DNA of 23,246 bases, taken from positions 1-23,246 of the forward strand of contig JALKBU010000824.1 of assembly GCA_023091735.1 (NCBI GenBank), given 5' to 3'. Position numbers and translations under genes: made by a program. The stretch comes from Trichomonas tenax. Lineage: Eukaryota; Parabasalia; Trichomonadida; Trichomonadidae. Below the pieces are notes generated by a model, which was not told where the DNA came from, searched no databases, and worked only from the letters and a program-made list of their open reading frames with translations. Below, in pieces: positions 9,439 through 18,776 of the stretch (within the stretch, counting starts at the first letter, position 1; each line of letters opens with the position of its first letter).

Positions 9439-11025
9439 ATGCCTCCGAAAGTTTTCCACGTTCCTGGCGTGAAAACGCACAATTCAGACGTTTCTGCGAT
9501 GTGTTCAGGAGGCAAATCCGGTAAAGTTTATGCCAGTGGTGGAAAAGATCGAATATTATACCTTTGGTGCGTTGATTATGATACACCAGTTTTGAACTAT
9601 GGTCCTTTTTCATCAGAAATAACATGTTTGCAGTTCAATAAAAACGAGGATGTCATTGCTGTAGGAACATACGACGGAACAATTACATTAATCGATTTAG
9701 ATCGAAATGAGACAGTTTGTTCGTGGCACATAGACCAAAAACGAATCACATCAATATACATACACCCGAAGCTCCCGTTTGGAGTGTACGTGGGCGACGA
9801 AATGGGAAGAATTTTCCTATTTTCGCATCCAAAGACGGAACCAATACAAATTATCACTGCACACAACGGAAAAATCAACTGCATAACTATATCAACTGTT
9901 CATGGCCTAATCTCGTCATGTGGTGATGATAACACAATTAGATTATTTGATCTGCAAACAAATAAATCTCTTGGAGTTATAAGGTCAAATTTGAGTCCCG
10001 TGACATCGGTGGCCTTCCATCCACGCGAAAAAGTCTTAGCATCGTGTTCTGCTGATCGATACATCAAACTTTTTGATCTGAATAGAACATACGAAATGGA
10101 CGGCTCCTTCATCATTGGACGCAGTATGCCTACATCCATAGAGTTCTCTACCGATGGAGAATGTGTTGTTGCTTGTTCGCCAAATGGAATTAGTATTATC
10201 AAAGTTCATGACACTAAATTCTCTGATCACATGACACTATCACTGTCAACAACGTATAATGTTGTTCTTTTAAGTACTTGCATCGCGATAACGTCATCAT
10301 ATGGATCAAATGCGAAATATATTTTATTAAATAATCTCGATTTTCCTCTGCTTCATCCACGAACTGAGATCATCAAAAACACCAATGCGCAATACCAAGT
10401 TTTATTACGTGACAATTCAATGCCTGTGCACATATTCGATCAGGCGGCATTCCCTGATGGTACAAGGATTCCTGCACGAAAAGTTCAGCAACAATTCCAT
10501 GAAAAGTTCTTAGCCGAGATCCAATTGAATAGAAAACAGCCTCCACCTTCGCAAAGTGATCCACAGATATACAAAGAGTTCTCAACTGATAGAAAGACTT
10601 ATATGGAATCAATCATCACTCGCCTGAGGAAGATGAATGAGATTCGCGATGCAATCAAGAAAGGAGGAACAGAGGAAGCGATCAGTATGTATTCACGCGA
10701 TGTCACAGGACGAGAAATAGAATTAATTACACTCTTATCAGGAAGGAAGGGCACACCACACATCGAGAATGCTGCCTCTCTCCTTCGAATTGCGATCCAC
10801 GCAACAGAACTTGATGGCGGAGAAGAGAAAGGCATTTATTACATGTATGAAGTTCTTTCTAATGTTGCCCCTATAATGAGAGTTTCATTAACCGAACCTC
10901 ACACTATCGAAATCATTTCTGTTTCGCACAGCTTCAGGACGAAGTTATCTAATATAACAACTAGTGGAAGAAAATCGAGTGAAACAGCTTCCAAGATTCT
11001 TTCAGAGTTCTCTGATTTGTTATAG
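9439..11025 (+). CDS. KATNB1: Katanin p80 (WD40 regulatory subunit B1)
   Basis: A 528-aa protein, the targeting subunit of the katanin microtubule-severing complex; it binds the p60 AAA ATPase and directs it to centrosomes, basal bodies and axonemes. Residues about 10-300 form six or so WD40 repeats (for example GKVYASGGKDRILYLW, GLISSCGDDNTIRLFD and KVLASCSADRYIKLFD), starting close to the N-terminus as in KATNB1. After a linker containing RIPARK and a proline-rich patch, residues about 385-528 resemble the con80 helical domain that binds p60 (TRLRKMNEIRDAIKKGGTEE onward). Human KATNB1 is about 655 aa, so the linker is shorter here. The frame is open 38 codons further upstream, but I chose MPPKVFHVPG because family members start next to the first WD40 repeat. 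The extension is low-complexity and poorly conserved in style. No p60 gene is in the window. Confidence 0.85.
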   Translation: MPPKVFHVPGVKTHNSDVSAMCSGGKSGKVYASGGKDRILYLWCVDYDTPVLNYGPFSSEITCLQFNKNEDVIAVGTYDGTITLIDLDRNETVCSWHIDQKRITSIYIHPKLPFGVYVGDEMGRIFLFSHPKTEPIQIITAHNGKINCITISTVHGLISSCGDDNTIRLFDLQTNKSLGVIRSNLSPVTSVAFHPREKVLASCSADRYIKLFDLNRTYEMDGSFIIGRSMPTSIEFSTDGECVVACSPNGISIIKVHDTKFSDHMTLSLSTTYNVVLLSTCIAITSSYGSNAKYILLNNLDFPLLHPRTEIIKNTNAQYQVLLRDNSMPVHIFDQAAFPDGTRIPARKVQQQFHEKFLAEIQLNRKQPPPSQSDPQIYKEFSTDRKTYMESIITRLRKMNEIRDAIKKGGTEEAISMYSRDVTGREIELITLLSGRKGTPHIENAASLLRIAIHATELDGGEEKGIYYMYEVLSNVAPIMRVSLTEPHTIEIISVSHSFRTKLSNITTSGRKSSETASKILSEFSDLL

Positions 11026-11179
11026 ATTTGTTTGTATTTTTATTATGTTTAATAAATTGTTTGTTTATTCATATACAATATTAAATCAAGTGCGTGACCG
11101 AAGGAAAGTAGCGCGTGTGCGCAAAATGCTCATTTAATGATGATAATTTTACAAACAATAATAAACATCATAAAATTTG

Positions 11180-11186
11180 TCATTTT
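11180..11186 (+). promoter_or_regulatory. Inr of the surface-protein-like pseudogene
   Basis: The site TCATTTT has its +1 A at 11182, 19 nt before the ATG at 11201. It suggests the broken gene downstream once had its own promoter. Confidence 0.45.
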
Positions 11187-11200
11187 TTGTCTATTTTTCT

Positions 11201-12205
11201 ATGATTTATCTTTTCATTGTTTCTTCATGGAATGAATATTATGGAAATGGAGGCTATAGCAAATATAATAACAAGAAAGGTGATGCACTGCTTGTTGATG
11301 ATAATTATTACATTTCTTTCGTGAACTTCGAAAAAAATTAACCAAAAGACAATATATAATAATAAATTAACTAAATCAAACATCCTTGTTGAGGATACAT
11401 GATTTTCAGATTGCATGATTCCTAAATTATCTTCTTCTTATGATCTTAGTGCAATGATTTTGGTCCAGGGTCAGTCAAATCTTGTTCAATCTCGAATATG
11501 TATTAATAACTGCAGTAATGGAATTTTATGTCACCGTAATCAAAATGAAAGTTTTAATATCGGAATCATTGATATGTTTTCTTTTGTTTCGAATGGTGTA
11601 ATCGGTGGAACTTCATTAGCAATAAGAAGCTCTACTTATAGCATTCGCAATGTTAATATTTCAAACACAAATTCAGAGAGATTATATTTTTTGCAAATGA
11701 AGTGATCAATGCAAAATTTTCATCATACTCTCATATCAAAGAGCTAAGAAGTTTTGTATTTGATTAGATGAATTCATTCGCCAAAATTGATTCTTGCAAT
11801 TATAACAGTGTTACAGATAATTATTTATTTAATTTTGAGAATGCACAATCATATTATTCTGATTGTTATTTTAATAACATCACAAATAAATTTGGAATAT
11901 TGTTTGCAAGTGAACAATATAGTCCGACTTTAGATAGTTGCGTAATTCAAAATTGTGTCGAAGATGAAAGTCTATATACAGATGGTTTCAAAAAATACAC
12001 TCAGTTTGGAACAACAAATCCATTTCGATACTTTCAACAGTTTCTCTCTAGTGCCAAATGTCAAGCAGAGAATCCCTCAAGAATAATTTATATCGAAAAG
12101 CCGAATGATCAATTAAAAAGATATTGTACTTTTAGTCGTTTATTACACAGAATAGGAATTAACATGATTATCATGAACATTTTGATGCAATTAAGATCCC
12201 GTTAA
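11201..12205 (+). pseudogene. Broken surface-type beta-helix-like protein gene
   Basis: A short hydrophobic N-terminus, MIYLFIVSSWNEYYGNGGYS, begins at 11201 and looks like a trichomonad signal peptide plus mature start. The frame ends at TAA 11339-11341, right after a run of seven A, and continues in the next frame (NQKTIYNNKL...). That frame carries an in-frame TGA at 11400, then runs 11415-11705 with motifs such as CINNCSNGILCH and NVNISNTNS. A second shift near 11700 and a TAG near 11765 lead into 11768-12205 with IDSCNYNSV, YSDCYFNNITNKFG and LDSCVIQNC. The repeated short Cys/Asn-containing strands resemble the parallel beta-helix, Pmp-like surface proteins expanded in Trichomonas; that family call is an inference. 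Four disabling changes in about 1 kb make it a pseudogene. The 3' end is uncertain because similar composition continues past 12205. Confidence 0.6.
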
Positions 12206-12592
12206 TCGAAAGTTAATGTATAAATTGGCCATAAAGTTCATTAATGAAAGACAATTTGTTTGTTATCTAAATTTGAATATTTTTGGAAATAACTAATCAG
12301 ATAAATATTTCCAATATTAATGCAATCACAAGTCGGTATTTATCGTCACATGAAAGTAGAATGGCTAATTCTCGTTGATTTAAAATACAATTTAAATATT
12401 GAAATCTGAATATTTATGAACATAAAGAAAATTAAGGGGATTATAGTCTCCCAAAGCCAAGGCTATTTCTCAATAGAGTTTTGCATGAATACTATTTGAT
12501 TTTCAAAAATTGAATTAAAATATAAATCAAACTCAGTTCTCTTGTATCATACATAGTTTTTTATGAAAAGTAAATTAGAGATTCAAGTCTAA
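12206..12592. other. Gap between pseudogene and MULE
   Basis: About 390 bp of AT-rich sequence without an open frame. It may include decayed 3' sequence of the upstream pseudogene. A 9-bp inverted repeat (TTGGAAATA with TATTTCCAA, near 12280-12315) is present but weak. Confidence 0.4.
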
Positions 12593-12601
12593 ATGAGACT
12601 A
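12593..12601. repeat. Target-site duplication, left copy
   Basis: ATGAGACTA, identical to 13256-13264 on the other side of the element. Confidence 0.9.
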
Positions 12602-13255
12602 GGCAGTATTTTTCCTTCTGCGGTGTAGTCCCGCGACCTTCATAACATTTTATCTGATCAATATTTTTTCGATTTGAAAGTACTTTCATGTACATATTGA
12701 TAGTTGTCTATCCAGTGGTGTAAGTGGCACAGTCTATATATCTATCAAATCATTGATTGCATTTCAAATCGTCCAAAAATATACAATTTCCAGCATAAAT
12801 GTATGCGCTACTATGCAGAATATGATATCTCTATATGTGTTATTGATTCAAATGCCTCTTATACGCTTAAAATTAAAAATGCAACTAATTCATTAATTGA
12901 TTTGAGGGCGATTATACACATGAAAGTTATTGAATTTGATGGTATTTGGATGTGCAGCTGTAATAATGTAAAATTTTAGAATCTTAGATTTGGCAATGAA
13001 AAAAAAATTATGCGCTGAGACACCATCTTTCCTCAGTGCTGCATAGTAGCGCATACATTTATGCTGGAAATTGTATATTTTTGGACGATTTGAAATGCAA
13101 TCAATGATTTGATAGATATATAGACTGTGCCACTTACACCACTGGATAGACAACTATCAATATGTACATGAAAGTACTTTCAAATCGAAAAAATATTGAT
13201 CAGATAAAATGTTATGAAGGTCGCGGGACTACACCGCAGAAGGAAAAATTTTCCC
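12602..13255 (+). mobile_element. Complete non-autonomous MULE-type element (654 bp)
   Basis: Two 217-nt inverted arms, 12602-12818 and 13039-13255, flank about 220 bp of unique sequence. The arms look identical except for the outermost ~8 nt: the left begins GGCAGTATTTTTCC and the right, read inward, GGGAAAATTTTTCC. A perfect 9-bp duplication, ATGAGACTA, flanks the element. Long terminal repeats plus a 9-bp duplication are the hallmarks of Mutator-like elements, a superfamily already described in Trichomonas. No transposase is present; the two short frames in the arms begin at TTG and are mirror copies of each other through the repeat, so they are not treated as genes. Near-identity of the arms suggests recent insertion or homogenisation. 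Movement would depend on a transposase supplied elsewhere. Confidence 0.93.
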
Positions 13256-13264
13256 ATGAGACTA
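13256..13264. repeat. Target-site duplication, right copy
   Basis: ATGAGACTA, identical to 12593-12601. Confidence 0.9.
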
Positions 13265-13344
13265 TTATTCAATTCGAAATTATTTTAAAGTGTTTTAGAT
13301 AATAAAAAAAAAATAATTAAACGAATGATTACAAAGAAACATGT

Positions 13345-13761
13345 TTAGTTACGCTCGCCACGGATGCGCTGAGCAAGCTGGACATCACGCTCCATGATTG
13401 TGACACGGTTAGCGTGGATCGCGCAAAGGTTTGTATCCTCGAAGAGGCCGACGAGGTAAGCTTCAGAAGCTTCCTGGAGGGCAGCGATAGCGGAGGACTG
13501 GAAACGAAGATCACCACGGAATCCAGAAGCGATTTCTCTGACGAGACGCTGGAATGGGAGCTTACGGATCAAGAGATCTGTGGACTTCTGGTACTTACGG
13601 ATTTCACGGAGGGCGACTGTACCTGGTCTGAATCTGTGCTGCTTCTTTGCACCCTGTGAGTCGATTGTTGGTGTTGACTTGCGGGCGGCCTTGGCACCGA
13701 GAGACTTACGTGGGGTCTTTCCACCTGTTGACTTTCTAGCTGTCTGCTTTGTACGAGCCAT
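13345..13761 (-). CDS. Histone H3
   Basis: A 138-aa core histone of the nucleosome. The tail [14 protein letters not shown] is canonical. Numbered without the Met, K4, K9, K14, K18, K23 and K27 are all kept. Departures from canonical H3: T15 for A, SLGAK for QLATK, and a two-residue insertion after K27 ([12 protein letters not shown]) that moves the K36/K37 pair to 38/39. Later differences include ASGFRGD for AQDFKTD and MERD for MPKD in the fold. It ends RGERN. I chose the ATG at 13761 because it gives MARTKQ; the frame extends seven codons further, but the Inr lies between the two Mets. Codon use is GC-rich like H4 and uL13. The stop is TAAA, overlapping a UAAA poly(A) signal. It is divergently paired with H4. 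Confidence 0.97.
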   Translation of the reverse strand: MARTKQTARKSTGGKTPRKSLGAKAARKSTPTIDSQGAKKQHRFRPGTVALREIRKYQKSTDLLIRKLPFQRLVREIASGFRGDLRFQSSAIAALQEASEAYLVGLFEDTNLCAIHANRVTIMERDVQLAQRIRGERN

Positions 13762-13914
13762 TCTTGAAAATAATGAACTCATTTCTCCCCGCCAAATTGT
13801 CTCTCAAAATGTTTCTGCCGCTTTAGGTCCTTCGAAATTGAATTGGAACTGCCGCCAAAAGTGAAGTGAAATATTGAAAAAAATGGCGGGGAATTTTTTA
13901 GTTCATTAATATAA
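13762..13914. promoter_or_regulatory. Bidirectional H3/H4 promoter with mirrored motifs
   Basis: The 153-bp spacer carries the same two-part signal facing each gene. Toward H4: TGGCGGGGA (13884-13892), 8 nt, then GTTCATTA (13901-13908). Toward H3 on the minus strand: TGGCGGGGA (13794-13786), 7 nt, then GTTCATTA (13778-13771). GTTCATTA contains the Inr, with the +1 A at 13905 for H4 (10 nt from the ATG) and 13774 for H3 (13 nt). GGCGGG resembles an E2F-type site (TTTGGCGGGAA), and a third such site, TTTTGGCGGCAG, lies on the minus strand at 13860-13849. Shared cell-cycle control of the pair is the likely role (inference). Confidence 0.8.
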
Positions 13915-14220
<306 letters not shown>

Positions 14221-14855
14221 AGAGTAGTTGTTTGTGAATTTACTTTCTTTTTCTCTTTTTTTCGAATCTCTATTTTTGATTTATCTAAAATAAAATTCTA
14301 AATTAATTATTTTTTGGTATATTGTAACAACAAAAAATAATTAGCTCTTTGTCTAGATTCGTTTTAGTGGTTGTAGATTGAGTTAATACTTTGATAATCA
14401 AATTGTTGATTCAATATCTTGCTTTTAGTGCGTGAACTTGAGAATATGCTTATATCTTTTGTCCGCATTCATAAATCTTTATGTTTTGGAACGACTCTGT
14501 TAACATAAGTTGAACCAAAACATGAAAATCAAAAATAATCCAAACTGATTTGATAATTTTTAATTCCATTTTTATTGAATTTCATTCTATTTGAAATTTA
14601 AAGTTAATATTATCACAAAATAAATAGGAAAATATACTATAATATTAGTATTATTTTATATTTTATAATAAAAATATAGCAATAGCTTGAAAATTCTTGA
14701 AAAGTTAATTGATATTTTGCTTTAGAATGGCTTTTAGACTTAGAGGATATTAAAATCATGATTTTGGGAATGATTAAAAGTCATTCATTTCACATAATTT
14801 CTATTAACTTCGTAATAAAACAAATATTTATTAAATAATAAAATAAAAAACAAAC
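14221..14855. other. Gap between H4 and meckelin 3' ends
   Basis: About 635 bp of AT-rich DNA between convergent genes, with no coding frame. It contains two inverted repeats: a 13-bp perfect stem at 14304-14316 with 14331-14343, and ATGTTTTGG at 14481-14489 with CCAAAACAT at 14515-14523. Nothing else was recognised. Confidence 0.5.
14304..14343. repeat. 13-bp perfect hairpin downstream of H4
   Basis: TAATTATTTTTTG pairs with CAAAAAATAATTA across a 14-nt loop, starting 84 nt after the H4 stop codon. It could shape the H4 3' end or be chance in AT-rich DNA. Confidence 0.5.
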
Positions 14856-17375
14856 CTAAAGAAAGAATCTATCATCAAGGAGAGACTTCTTTGCCAATGT
14901 ATTCCTAGCAAGGTAGTAATACATCTTAACAAGGATAAAATCAACAATATATACACAAAAGGCAGCAATTCCTGGACTCCTGCAGTGCATCTCGATGCAT
15001 GTGAACATAATAACGTAGAATGAAGCAAGCTTCCACTCAATTCCGCTGAGAAGCAAATTAGAGAATGAAGTTTCGGATTCAATGGCCAATAATGTGGCTT
15101 CAGAAGCAACTGGTGTGTATCTCAATATCTGGTGCATGAAAGACATCGGAATAACCTGATATTTGTCTTCAGCCTGATTATCAAAGAAACTTCTCAGTGT
15201 CTGATTCATATCTTCTGCTGCTTTGACTGCTGTTGCCTGAATCATCTTGGCGCGGACCTTGATGCCTGAAAGGTGTGCATCCATGTTATTTCTGGCTGCT
15301 ATGTACTTCTGCATGAACTTCTGATTGAACAAAACTTCGAAGCATTGCTCATTTGTGTTCGGAAGAAGGCCGCGAGTGCCAACGAGACCTTTCGCTTCAT
15401 CCTCAAGGTTCTCGTTGAGCCTGGCCATCGTATCGTCGGAGTGTGTGTGAAGGGAGCGGCCGTGAAGGTAATGACCGTGGTTTGAAGATTCCATGATTAA
15501 CACGGAGAGGTTTGCGTTTGAGCAAAGGTCCAAAAAGTTGTAGAATGGGTTACCAAAAAAGAGCCAGCGGATCCAGTAGTTCCAAATGTACTGGAAGAAG
15601 ATGATTGCAACAAACAAAACTGTTGTTAAAGCAATAATTAAAATCTTATAATGAGAGCCTGTGTCTAAATACTTTGTAATAGGTATAGGAGATGACAGGT
15701 TGACCCAGTCAAATCCATTCAGAAAGAAGACGATCGTGATTAATGTGAATGCGAAATTATAGCTTCTGATCGGGATAATTCTGTTCCATTCATTGGCAAC
15801 CATGATCCTGCGCCACGTAGAAACCGGAGAGCCTTCGTTTCTTGGGGCTTCCCAGTCAATGATGTGTATATCATAAGTCGATTGTACATAAACTTCAAGG
15901 AAAGATGATATAACTTTGAATACGAAGGCGACCCACATACATGGGATAATCTTTTCGTCGTAGTCTTGTTCTGTGAGAAGGCCCGTGTGTGTAGATTTTT
16001 GCAACTTGAAGAAACACCACAAATAGAACGAGAACACCCAGACAAGAAGGAACAAAACAACACCAAAGATGTTGAAGAACGATGCGAGATACATCATAAT
16101 CATCTTGCTGTTCATTCCGCCTTCGCCATTTGTTCTTCCATAGAAGAAGCAGTAAACGAGGAAGTAACCAAGGCCAAGAATGAGGACGATGAAGAAAATA
16201 ATCGTTATGATACGCCAAAAGTTACTGTTGTCGATGGAATAACGGACATGGAAATTGAAAGATCTCATATAATCGCTGAATGTTGGTTTTACGACTGTGT
16301 CAAATGTATCATCCGCTGTGGTAGTGATGACTTTATTGTCCAATGTATCGTATGTCAAGTTGATAAATGGAACTAATATTTTCGATGTGTCTTCTGAAGT
16401 TATGCCGATGACGAAGTTGACCTGATTTGCGTATTGGAATGTAGATGCCTTTGTCGTGTTGTCATGAATGAAAAGTCTTCTTGCTGGTGAGATATCACCA
16501 TAATCCCTGTATCTCGAGTTATCTGCGTTATTGCTATCAACGACTGGAATTGGACGGAGGATTGGAATACCTGTCTCTGTTACTCCATCCTGGAAAAAGA
16601 TGTCGTAGAGTTCATTCGAATATTGATCGACAAACTGTTCGATACTGAACAAACACGTACTAACATAGTTGTAGCCGAGCTTCTTCCAGATGTGTGCGAT
16701 ATCAATAGATTCGTGGCAGTATTGAAGATCATTGTAAACTTGGCGAAAACCAACAAACTTGCCATCAACTGTGTATCTCATGAGCCAGATCTTTATTTCC
16801 TCACCGAGAGAGAACTTGCTCACGAAGACGTTCTCTGAAATGGCCTGATCGAGGTCACCAGTGTATTTCAAGAAAATACCGGCATCTGGCCAATATCTGT
16901 ACCCGTTCTTCTGCGTGATGGAAGAGGCGGTGATGAACTGATAGAATATCTGGCAGATTCCTTGTGTTTCGTAATGGTTAAGCGTGCAAGCGTTTGCAAG
17001 AATTTCTCTTGCTCGCGCGTCGTAGGGGTTATTTGTCGCATTTATGTAAGCCTCCTGGAGCAGCTGGATGTATGATGATGAGTATCCGGCTGTAACTCCT
17101 GTAATTTTCGAATTTGCTGATTGAATTGTCGCTTGTGAAACACATTTTCCTGCAATAGCTTTGCCTCTCGCATTTATGCACGCCTCGTAAGTCGTTGTAT
17201 CTATCCATTTCGAACTATTCCATTCTAAGTAATAATTATCAACAAGTGTGTAATTTTCAGGAATAACTTCGCAAGTGAAGTTAATGATGCTCCAGTAGTA
17301 TCCGTCTTCACACTTCAAGTTTAGCAGAGGAAAATCGTCCGCAGCCCTTGAAAATGCAAATAAAAACGTAAACAT
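14856..17375 (-). CDS. TMEM67: Meckelin-like protein (TMEM67/MKS3)
   Basis: An 839-aa membrane protein; meckelin sits in the ciliary transition zone and has an extracellular Cys-rich region with a receptor-like membrane part. A short signal peptide (MFTFLFAFSRA) starts the protein. The luminal region to about 385 has scattered cysteines and many N-glycosylation sequons. Seven or so membrane segments follow, at about 387-411, 426-456, 480-497, 539-558, 578-608, 781-797 and 801-820. Family landmarks are clear: IIDWEAPRN...VSTWRRIMVANEWN (505-531), NFLDLCSNANLSV (613-625), GHYLHGRSLHTHSDD (634-648) and the C-terminus NTLAKKSLLDDRFFL, close to the NxxxxKxLVDxRFLI end of animal meckelins. Human meckelin is about 995 aa; the shortfall is in the N-terminal Cys-rich region. 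No clear Inr was seen upstream. The gene is divergent from lunapark over 321 bp. Confidence 0.88.
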   Translation of the reverse strand: MFTFLFAFSRAADDFPLLNLKCEDGYYWSIINFTCEVIPENYTLVDNYYLEWNSSKWIDTTTYEACINARGKAIAGKCVSQATIQSANSKITGVTAGYSSSYIQLLQEAYINATNNPYDARAREILANACTLNHYETQGICQIFYQFITASSITQKNGYRYWPDAGIFLKYTGDLDQAISENVFVSKFSLGEEIKIWLMRYTVDGKFVGFRQVYNDLQYCHESIDIAHIWKKLGYNYVSTCLFSIEQFVDQYSNELYDIFFQDGVTETGIPILRPIPVVDSNNADNSRYRDYGDISPARRLFIHDNTTKASTFQYANQVNFVIGITSEDTSKILVPFINLTYDTLDNKVITTTADDTFDTVVKPTFSDYMRSFNFHVRYSIDNSNFWRIITIIFFIVLILGLGYFLVYCFFYGRTNGEGGMNSKMIMMYLASFFNIFGVVLFLLVWVFSFYLWCFFKLQKSTHTGLLTEQDYDEKIIPCMWVAFVFKVISSFLEVYVQSTYDIHIIDWEAPRNEGSPVSTWRRIMVANEWNRIIPIRSYNFAFTLITIVFFLNGFDWVNLSSPIPITKYLDTGSHYKILIIALTTVLFVAIIFFQYIWNYWIRWLFFGNPFYNFLDLCSNANLSVLIMESSNHGHYLHGRSLHTHSDDTMARLNENLEDEAKGLVGTRGLLPNTNEQCFEVLFNQKFMQKYIAARNNMDAHLSGIKVRAKMIQATAVKAAEDMNQTLRSFFDNQAEDKYQVIPMSFMHQILRYTPVASEATLLAIESETSFSNLLLSGIEWKLASFYVIMFTCIEMHCRSPGIAAFCVYIVDFILVKMYYYLARNTLAKKSLLDDRFFL

Positions 17376-17696
17376 TTTTAAATTTTAAAACGGAAATTTA
17401 TCAAAAAAGTCCTTTTTAGCATCAATGCATTCTTTTTATAGCAAATAAAGAATATTTTGTTCATAAATATGACCAAAATTTCAAGATAATTTTCCAAAAT
17501 TTTCAATTTCATGGCCTTATTCGTATATCACTGGAACAAGTTTAGATATACATAGACATATATTGTTACAGAAATGGAGGTTCATGAATAAAATACTGAG
17601 AAAAAGCATTTAACCTTATTAATATAAAATATGTCATGTAAATAAAATGTAAATTTAGATACAACCCCTGGTCCCCATTTTAGTATAAAAAATTTT
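17376..17696. other. Divergent spacer, meckelin/lunapark
   Basis: About 321 bp that should hold both promoters. Only a degenerate Inr (CCATTTTAG, near 17674) is seen before lunapark. No repeat or RNA gene was found. Confidence 0.45.
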
Positions 17697-18458
17697 ATGG
17701 GCGCTTTATTTTCGTCACCGAAGAAGCGCCTTGAAACAAAACTTCTTTTGATTCAAGATGAACTTAAGAGGACAATGATGGAGAAGGCAAAGCTCGAAAA
17801 ATGGCAATTTTCGAATTCATCGATTGAAAAAATGTTCATTTATATTTATCTCGTCCAGTTAATTGCATTCTGTGGTGTCAGTTTTAAATACAGGTCATTA
17901 TTCTTAAGTCATATTAATCGCGAATTGTTTATATTTTTCATTGTATTGGCAGGATTTTACTTTATTCGCGCAATTATCAGATCAATGATTAACTCTGTCA
18001 ATGAACGCTCTCTTTCACTTAGATATGAGCTCGAGAGAAGCTTCAAAGAGTACACTGCAGATCCAAAATTCCACAAGATCAAGAAAGCCCTCAAGCAGCG
18101 TGGAGAATATTACGAAATCGACTTTGACCAAGTTTTGAGACTTGATTATTACACACAACAGAAAGTCATTGGAAATCAGTCTTTCTTCAACAGATTAACG
18201 AACATTTTAACAAGAAACGGTCCTGATTTCAGATACGCGATTATTTGCCCATATTGCAAGAGCCAAAATGGAACTGTGGCTCCAGATGAGAAAGATAAAG
18301 TCGAATACAAGTGTCTTTATTGCAGATCACTTGTATCCTTCGACAAGGTCATCAAAGAATATACTCCTGATGAAGATATTCTTCATGATCTCGATGAAGA
18401 GAAACAAACTATCGAACAATTGCCAAGCTCTGATGATGAAGCACTTGGTGACCTCTAA
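17697..18458 (+). CDS. LNPK: Lunapark, ER three-way-junction protein
   Basis: A 253-aa ER membrane protein that stabilises three-way junctions of the tubular ER. The N-terminus MGALFSS is a good N-myristoylation signal and matches the MGxLFS start of animal lunapark. A coiled coil (about 10-36) precedes two hydrophobic segments (about 46-63 and 77-97) that would form a hairpin with both ends in the cytosol. A second helical stretch follows (about 100-135). The lunapark zinc finger is complete: C184 and C187 in IICPYCKSQNG, C206 and C209 in YKCLYCR, with the typical FRYAIICPYC lead-in. The tail is acidic (DEDILHDLDEE...SSDDEALGDL). It is shorter than human lunapark (about 430 aa), mainly in the disordered tail. 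The stop is TAAG; a UAAA occurs shortly downstream. Confidence 0.92.
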   Translation: MGALFSSPKKRLETKLLLIQDELKRTMMEKAKLEKWQFSNSSIEKMFIYIYLVQLIAFCGVSFKYRSLFLSHINRELFIFFIVLAGFYFIRAIIRSMINSVNERSLSLRYELERSFKEYTADPKFHKIKKALKQRGEYYEIDFDQVLRLDYYTQQKVIGNQSFFNRLTNILTRNGPDFRYAIICPYCKSQNGTVAPDEKDKVEYKCLYCRSLVSFDKVIKEYTPDEDILHDLDEEKQTIEQLPSSDDEALGDL

Positions 18459-18776
18459 GTCCTTACTATTGCTAATAAACATGTTCAATCTTTTTTATTT
18501 TATTTTATAATTTCTTTCAATCACCATTCATGACATACCACATTAATAAACACGACAATGGCTATCAATCTTATTATTAATATCTAATTACTTTAAGTTA
18601 TATTTTTTTGAATTTTGACAATATATTTAGATGATATAATCTATATGTTATTATATATAGCTGGTCATCAGAAGTCATTAAAATGTAGAAAGATCGAAAA
18701 TTGAGAATTAATCAAAATACATATATTTTATAACATTCTAAATAAACCAGTCTCAATTAATTAAACAGTATTGAGA
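18459..18776. other. Gap between convergent lunapark and NOT1
   Basis: About 318 bp of AT-rich DNA. It holds both 3' ends; nothing else was recognised. Confidence 0.5.

Noticed and set aside
12704..13153. Two mirror frames in the MULE with the same 38-residue start
   Set aside because: They are the same terminal repeat read from both ends. Both start at TTG, and the older copy at 1-282 carries a stop in this frame.
13414..13659. Open frames antisense to H3, and similar ones antisense to H4
   Set aside because: Shadows of strongly biased histone codons; H3 and H4 are certain on the other strand.
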